8,249 nucleotides of DNA from assembly GCA_900556205.1 (NCBI GenBank), contig USNX01000044.1:1-8249 (forward strand). The letters run 5' to 3'. A program made the position numbers and the translations under genes. This stretch comes from an uncultured Collinsella sp. GTDB lineage: Bacteria > Actinomycetota > Coriobacteriia > Coriobacteriales > Coriobacteriaceae. The notes beneath the pieces were generated by a model. The model was not told the DNA's origin and made no database searches. It was given only the letters and a program-made list of their open reading frames with translations. Shown here piece after piece: positions 4,392-8,249 of this stretch (the first letter of the stretch is position 1; every line of letters starts with the position of its first letter).

Positions 4392-6206
4392 TCATTCACC
4401 TCCCTCGTATGTATCGAGGTATTCCTGCTTGAGCGTCTGCGAGGACGACTTGATCTTTTCCACGAGCGTGCCGCCCTCGATGAAGTAGAACGAGTTGGTG
4501 AGGTCTGCCAGGTCGTCGAGTAGATGGCTCGAAATGAGCACGCTGCGTCCCCGCGCCACCTCGCTGCGCATCGCGTCGCAGGAGGTTTTCCGTTTTCCCG
4601 GATCGAGGCCGTTCAGCGGTTCATCGAGGATGAGGTACGGGCAATCGGTCGCTATCGCCATGGCAAGCTTTACCTGCTGCTTCATTCCTGTCGAGAGTTT
4701 ACGGGTCGGCTTGTCGAGATATGGGGAGATTCCAAGGGAGCTGCAGAGCGAGTCGATGTCGGCGGCCGATTTCCACGCCTCCCTAACGAAAGCAAGGTGC
4801 TCAATGGCCGATAGCGTGGGGTAGAGATCCGCGCTGCCCGAAGAGCTCAGATAAACAAGTTCTGCAAATTCGGCTGATCGACGTTGGCAGATTCCGTCTG
4901 CCAACAGGCTTCCCGAGCGGATGCGGGTGGGAAATTGGCCCGACAGCGCTTCAAGAAGGGTGGTTTTCCCCGAGCCGTTGGGAGCAACGAGGCCCGCCGC
5001 CGTTCCCGGGCTCAAGAAAAGCGATCCGATTGAAAGTATCGTCGTGCTCCCGTATCCCACGCTCGCGTCTAGAAGCTCGAGCCCATGGTGCTTTCTAGCG
5101 GGTCCAGCCTGTTTGGGCGAACGTGCCGCAACGGCGCCGACCGCAAAAAGGACCGCGACGTATATCAGGGCCACGGCAAGCATCGATGCGCTGCAAGAAC
5201 CGGAGCCAATGAATTCCGTCGGGAAGCATCCCACGTAGCCCGTGGCCTCGATAGGCGAGAATACGGGCAGTGGCAGGAGCCCGAGCACGGCATTATGCCC
5301 TAGTGCCGAATCGGACAATAACGGGAATGCCGGGGCCGCGACAAGCAGCGCTGAGGTAAGGGGGCCTGCGAAGACGCGCCTCGTTGCGGTCGATAGGACG
5401 ACGGAGCAAACGGATATCAAGGTTCCGCCCGCGAGCAGCGCGAGAAGCAGGGTCGTGAAGACGTTTCCCGCGGTCGTGGTGGTAAGCGCGCCGTCATGGA
5501 AGAAGGCGATCGGGTACCCAATTTGCCCGAAGCCGTTTAGGACCAAGGCGTAAATGCCCCCGGGTGCGAGGCCGGCGAGGAGCATCGCGGTCCCCGCGAC
5601 GATTATCGAAAACACGATCTGGATAAGGCGCCGGAATTTGGGCACGGGCGCCTTTGCCGCCAGAGTCGCAGGCCTTGTGGCGCCGAGCACGAGTATCGAC
5701 GAGAGAAGGAAGGGGATGAAGGGAAGGAAAGACGGCGCCGCGGCAATGGCGTAAGGCAGGAAGGAAAGGAATGGCAGGTCGTTTGCGGAGGCTGGGATAT
5801 CCGTGATGCCGGAGCTGCTCAGGGCACGGCAATACGCGAGGTCTGCGTCATTGGTCTCTCGGTCTCCCACGATGGACCCGGATTGGAAGCCTTCGTCCAT
5901 GAGCGCGTAGTAGCTCTCGGCAGAATCGAGAAAGGCGGCGTCGGTTTGAGCGGCAAGGGCGGCGTTCGCGTATCTTGCAAGCTCCGCGTCAGCTTGCTGC
6001 TCTGGCGATAGGTCTGTGCCGTTGGCTTGGGGTGCGCGCGTATTGAATGCGTCGACAAAGCCCTGCATGCCCTGCTTCATAAAGAAGGGGCCGTAAATGG
6101 GTGAATTGAACGCAATGGGGATGGAGAAGGCTGCGGCAAGAACGAGCGTAGAGATCCATACGGCCCTGTCTCTTAGGATTAGTTTGAGAAGAAGTCGACA
6201 GTACAT
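4392..6206 (-). CDS. ABC-2-type exporter with permease (N-terminal) and ATPase (C-terminal) in one chain
   Basis: AGGTG lies seven bases before the ATG. Of 604 residues, the first ~360 are a permease: a helix at 15-34, a large extracytoplasmic loop (about 40-145, Ala/Asp-rich), then hydrophobic clusters near 147-176, 192-214, 250-272, 283-297 and 340-361. The C-terminal ATPase (about 375-604) has Walker A APNGSGKTT (408-416), signature LSTGMKQQ (504-511), Walker B YLILDEP (524-530), D-loop LNGLDP and H-loop His561. Two departures from consensus are visible: Ala408 replaces the first glycine of the P-loop, and the Q-loop reads YLSSS where YxPQ is usual. Walker A lysine, Walker B Asp-Glu and the H-loop His are intact, so activity is plausible. 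ATPases of this class usually pair with a separate permease subunit, so the fusion is notable. The substrate is unknown; the ABC-2 class moves peptides, antibiotics or lipids outwards and often confers self-protection. It is convergent with the secreted-peptide operon and forms an operon with the small anchored protein. Confidence 0.88.
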   Translation of the reverse strand: MYCRLLLKLILRDRAVWISTLVLAAAFSIPIAFNSPIYGPFFMKQGMQGFVDAFNTRAPQANGTDLSPEQQADAELARYANAALAAQTDAAFLDSAESYYALMDEGFQSGSIVGDRETNDADLAYCRALSSSGITDIPASANDLPFLSFLPYAIAAAPSFLPFIPFLLSSILVLGATRPATLAAKAPVPKFRRLIQIVFSIIVAGTAMLLAGLAPGGIYALVLNGFGQIGYPIAFFHDGALTTTTAGNVFTTLLLALLAGGTLISVCSVVLSTATRRVFAGPLTSALLVAAPAFPLLSDSALGHNAVLGLLPLPVFSPIEATGYVGCFPTEFIGSGSCSASMLAVALIYVAVLFAVGAVAARSPKQAGPARKHHGLELLDASVGYGSTTILSIGSLFLSPGTAAGLVAPNGSGKTTLLEALSGQFPTRIRSGSLLADGICQRRSAEFAELVYLSSSGSADLYPTLSAIEHLAFVREAWKSAADIDSLCSSLGISPYLDKPTRKLSTGMKQQVKLAMAIATDCPYLILDEPLNGLDPGKRKTSCDAMRSEVARGRSVLISSHLLDDLADLTNSFYFIEGGTLVEKIKSSSQTLKQEYLDTYEGGE

Positions 6207-6850
6207 TTAGAAGCACCTATATTTCTCAAGTCATCGTTAGATTAATAATGACAGACCGAATGAAGATGCGTGCGACGGGGGCGAGGCGAATGACTGAGCG
6301 GTATCGATACGCGGGTTCAACGGTATTATATTGACCACATAGATTATTAACTTGCATTTCTAACAGTTAAGGAGACGGGTGCTTTCCAGCACTCTCCTTC
6401 GATGATGCCTTCCGCTAGTTGCTATGCCGGTTTCAGCCAACAAAGAATGTGCCCGGGCGCTCAGGTTCACCGTTAGCGTTGTCAACATATGAGATGGGCC
6501 AGACCCTTGCCGCGCGCCGATTGCGCGAGAGGTGTCGGGCTCCATGTTTATTCCACCTGCTTGTTATCAACAGCTTCGTTCAACGTTAAACATTCAAGAT
6601 GTCAGACGTCGAACCTGCGCCAAAGACGCAGCTGGGGCTACTAGTTGCCTACAATCGCTCGCGAAGCTCGCCTGTTCGTGCGTGAATATCAGACAGCTCC
6701 GTCAGACATTGTCGGACATTTGATTGTTCGACAAATGCGCACGTGGTCGCGTTCGCAAAGATTACTGAACGGTCGATGGGTGCGTTGAGACCGGAGCAAA
6801 CGGCGGATGCCAGAAAAATGGCCTCACAGAATCGCACCCATGGTTGATAA
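6207..6850. other. Stretch without a supportable gene, upstream of the ABC operon
   Basis: Apart from the candidate promoter at 6301-6330 I find no gene. A bulged hairpin lies at 6369-6399 (AAGGAGA and GTGCT arms with a 3-base bulge; its minus-strand loop is GGAA, a GNRA tetraloop). A tandem 10-base repeat GTCAGACATT/GTCGGACATT lies at 6701-6720, with a further TCAGACA at 6689. A minus-strand frame 6545-6360 (61 codons) has a fair ribosome site (AGGTGG, seven bases before ATG), but the product is unlike known proteins. A plus-strand frame open from 6686 to TGA 6845-6847 could be a gene tail because it ends four bases before the hairpin at 6851; it has no start codon before 6776. Confidence 0.4.
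6301..6330 (-). promoter_or_regulatory. Candidate -10 box and palindromic operator of the ABC exporter operon
   Basis: On the minus strand TATAAT (6330-6325) matches a -10 box perfectly, but no good -35 box lies 16-18 bases upstream. A perfect 10-bp palindrome GTATCGATAC (6301-6310) follows, just past the expected start of transcription, where a repressor would block elongation. The leader to the ATG at 6206 would be about 110 bases. Confidence 0.4.
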
Positions 6851-6888
6851 AATTGACCGCCCGGGCGCAAATACCCGGGCGGTCAATT
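6851..6888. terminator. Strong hairpin, 15-bp stem, probable bidirectional terminator
   Basis: AATTGACCGCCCGGG (6851-6865) and CCCGGGCGGTCAATT (6874-6888) pair perfectly around an 8-base loop. The minus-strand reading ends in CAATTTTATC, a modest U-rich tail, so it best terminates the remnant at 6949-7128. Confidence 0.75.
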
Positions 6889-6948
6889 CATCCCCTCGTT
6901 CGCGATCCTGTTGGGTTTTGGGGCTTTGACATGTTGTTGACGGATGGA

Positions 6949-7128
6949 TCAGCCGTACAGCTTGATCTCCCGGGGTTCCATGTGGTCGTCCCCCAATAAG
7001 ACGTCCCTGATGTAGCTCTGCGGCAAGAACTCGACGGGCAGCACTGGGTCGTCGACGTAGCCGGGCACTGGGAGTAGGCGTGACCTTTGGACATAACGTG
7101 GCCGCCTGCCGGCGGTCGGACTGCCACT
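6949..7128 (-). pseudogene. C-terminal gene remnant of unknown family
   Basis: A minus-strand frame is open for 59 codons down to TGA at 6951-6949. It contains VPGYVDDPVLPVEFLPQSY and ends in DHMEPREIKLYG. Codon third positions are strongly G/C, as in the core genes here, while the other two frames give low-complexity Arg/Ser/Thr/Cys-rich products, so this frame looks once coding. There is no plausible start codon or ribosome site: the first in-frame GTG is deep inside. The hairpin at 6851-6888 lies about 60 bases downstream in the right orientation to be its terminator. I do not recognise the family. It is probably the tail of a gene whose 5' part was deleted. Confidence 0.35.
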
Positions 7129-7203
7129 TCAGCCAAAAGCTCAGGCGCGCGCATTAAAATGATGGATATATCGCTTGATGGGCTTTTGACCAAGCATGAA
7201 CAT

Positions 7204-7250
7204 CGCAGGTAAATCCGTGTACCAATTTTTGGTACACGGATTTACCTGCG
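7204..7250. repeat. Perfect inverted repeat, 22-bp stem with 3-base loop
   Basis: Bases 7204-7225 are exactly complementary to 7229-7250, around TTT. Neither strand continues into a T run, so it is not a standard terminator. It abuts, one base away, the ~100-bp direct repeat starting at 7252. A perfect stem of this length implies recent origin or selection, for example a miniature palindromic element. Confidence 0.85.
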
Positions 7251-7251
7251 G

Positions 7252-7352
7252 TTTGTTAAAAGCTCTGACATGCGCTGTCGACTTCATTAAAATCGATTGC
7301 CGATCAAGTCTTCCTATATATGCGAGCCCTGAGAAACTGCGCTGTGAACCTG
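7252..7352 (+). repeat. Direct repeat copy 1 (~100 bp, promoter/leader region of the DUF1648 gene)
   Basis: The segment matches 8149-8249 at 97 of 101 positions, with four substitutions and no gaps; the offset is 897 bases. The visible match ends only because the window ends. It includes the candidate promoter at 7265-7293 and the start of the leader. Confidence 0.93.
7265..7293 (+). promoter_or_regulatory. Promoter of the DUF1648/SdpI-like gene, inside repeat copy 1
   Basis: CTGACA (7265-7270) is followed by exactly 17 bases and TAAAAT (7288-7293). Both boxes are identical in repeat copy 2, whose four differences fall outside them. This predicts a leader of about 180 bases before the ATG at 7480. 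Confidence 0.55.
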
Positions 7353-7483
7353 AGACCGCTATCGATCGGTCCGGTGCACCGGGCCGCTGTCCTCGAGCCG
7401 GCATCAGCTTGCCGGTCTCAAAACGTATACTTGATTTAAGGCGGAGTGGAATGTGGGCGCGCAAGGAGATGCGGAATCGATGA
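7300..7483 (+). promoter_or_regulatory. Long structured leader with a 10-codon upstream ORF overlapping the DUF1648 gene
   Basis: The leader contains CGGTCCGG/CCGGGCCG (7367-7374 with 7379-7386, loop TGCA) and CCGGCA/TGCCGG (7398-7403 with 7410-7415), the latter extended by GAG/CTC across a bulge. A short frame then starts at ATG 7451, four bases after GGAG, and encodes MWARKEMRNR. Its TGA (7481-7483) overlaps the ATG of the next gene as ATGA. This layout fits translational coupling or attenuation. It might instead be the tail of a lost upstream gene. Confidence 0.4.
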
Positions 7484-8106
7484 GAGCCTCAAATAAAATT
7501 ACTGCAGTGTTATCATCTTTCATCCTCTCTATTCTTCCATTTCTGATTCTATGGGCGGCTTGGTCAGTCCTCCCTGATACAATTCCCGCTCACTGGAGTG
7601 GGGGTGTGGTTGATCGATGGGGTAATAAGCTTGAATTGCTGGTTGTTCCGCTGTTTTCTCTGATTGGTTCTATTGCAATTTCTGTGTACCTTATTGTTTC
7701 CACGCGGCGAAGAGAGTTCGCGGATTTCTCTGCTCGAATGCGACGGGACTTTGTTGCGTGCTATATTTCTAGTCTTCTTTTATCGACAACCTGCTCAGTG
7801 ATAATTGCCGTTTGGGTTCAGTTGATTCTTACGCAAAGCACTGCGGTTGATGGGGGGCTTGGACTATCGATCCTGTATTCCCTTCCCGGGCTATATGTGA
7901 TCTTGTGCGCTTTGCCGCCTTTTTATGCGAGCGGCGAGAGCAAAAAGGCAGAGCGCCTGATAACAGTTCTTATTGGCGGCGCGGAGATTGTTCTTTGTGG
8001 AATAGTGCTTGAAGGTTCGGCTGCCTCTTATGCGATGATTGGACTGATGATTCTGTTCTGTGCGTTTGAGATTGTGTCACAGGCAAGGGATAGCCGGTCC
8101 TTATGA
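7480..8106 (+). CDS. DUF1648-domain, SdpI-like integral membrane protein
   Basis: The ATG at 7480 gives 208 residues beginning MRASNKITAV, as is usual for the family; AAGGAG lies eleven bases upstream, slightly far. A GTG at 7453, six bases after GGAG, is the alternative start and would add nine residues. The first helix (about 8-30) is followed directly by LPDTIPAHWSGGVVDRWGNK (31-50), the hallmark of DUF1648: a short loop with conserved Pro, His and Trp. Further helices lie near 51-73, 91-117, 127-149, 160-178 and 183-200, giving about six in all; the Arg-rich segment STRRREF after the second helix should be cytoplasmic. In Bacillus subtilis SdpI, which has this domain, the protein gives immunity to the SDP toxin and senses it by holding its repressor at the membrane. 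No SdpR-like repressor is visible here. The gene looks lower in GC than the ABC operon and lies between two copies of a ~100-bp repeat, so it may be one unit of a tandem array of paralogues. Immunity is possible but not shown. Confidence 0.88.
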   Translation: MRASNKITAVLSSFILSILPFLILWAAWSVLPDTIPAHWSGGVVDRWGNKLELLVVPLFSLIGSIAISVYLIVSTRRREFADFSARMRRDFVACYISSLLLSTTCSVIIAVWVQLILTQSTAVDGGLGLSILYSLPGLYVILCALPPFYASGESKKAERLITVLIGGAEIVLCGIVLEGSAASYAMIGLMILFCAFEIVSQARDSRSL

Positions 8107-8148
8107 GTTGAATTACGCGCGTGCGGATATAAAGGGTGGCATGTTAAA

Positions 8149-8249
8149 TTTGTTGAAAACTCTGACATGCGCTGCCGACTTCATTAAAATCGATTGCCAA
8201 TCAAGTCTTCCTATATATGCGAGCCCTGAGAAACTGCGCTGTGAACCTG
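8149..8249 (+). repeat. Direct repeat copy 2, running off the window
   Basis: This copy starts 42 bases after the DUF1648 stop codon and is 97/101 identical to 7252-7352. It carries the same promoter boxes (CTGACA 8162-8167, 17 bases, TAAAAT 8185-8190), so a further gene under the same control probably lies just outside the window. Confidence 0.93.

Noticed and set aside
7141..7483. Plus- and minus-strand open frames through the 22-bp palindrome and the repeat
   Set aside because: They cross a perfect hairpin and a non-coding repeat with a promoter, and neither product resembles a protein. Only the last ten codons of the plus frame are kept, as an upstream ORF.
7252..8249. The two ~100-bp repeats as ends of an insertion sequence
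   Set aside because: They are direct rather than inverted, the enclosed gene is a membrane protein rather than a transposase, and the repeats hold promoter boxes.

Overview
The window looks like a chromosomal segment of a Gram-positive, moderately high-GC bacterium of the class Coriobacteriia (Collinsella-like). The reasons are the GC-rich coding style of the core genes, a Flp-type pilin fused to what I recognise as a DUF6273 domain, and AAGGAG/GGAGG ribosome binding sites. This assignment is inference from style, not a database match.

Layout. Positions 1-386 are the 3' end of coaBC (coenzyme A synthesis). A tRNA-Pro(GGG) with encoded CCA (467-543) and a strong terminator follow. Beyond the terminator the window becomes accessory. 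583-1004 is gene-poor and full of short inverted repeats. 1071-2093 (minus) is a surface pilin with a Flp-type N-terminus, a Gly-rich linker and a C-terminal DUF6273 domain; its leader contains a run of nine G, a possible phase-variation tract.

2286-3511 (plus) is a three-gene operon: a membrane-anchored thioredoxin-like protein split by one in-frame TAA, a secreted four-cysteine protein with a hydrophobic Gly-rich C-terminus, and a three-helix 79-residue membrane protein. A truncated exonuclease remnant (3524-3835, minus) and two large hairpins separate it from a convergent minus-strand operon. That operon encodes a fused permease-ATPase ABC exporter (4392-6206) and a small anchored extracytoplasmic protein (3962-4390).

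6207-7450 is mostly gene-free, with hairpins (one of 22 perfect base pairs) and a gene remnant. 7480-8106 (plus) is a DUF1648/SdpI-like membrane protein. Its promoter and leader lie in a ~100-bp sequence that recurs, 97 of 101 bases identical, at 8149-8249 and runs off the end of the window, suggesting a tandem series of gene cassettes.

Working hypothesis: the secreted cysteine protein is an antimicrobial or other disulfide-bonded peptide, the thioredoxin-like protein (now possibly dead) its disulfide partner, the 79-residue protein its immunity factor, and the ABC exporter and SdpI-like protein export or self-protection functions. Only the operon structure and protein features are seen directly; the functional link is inference.
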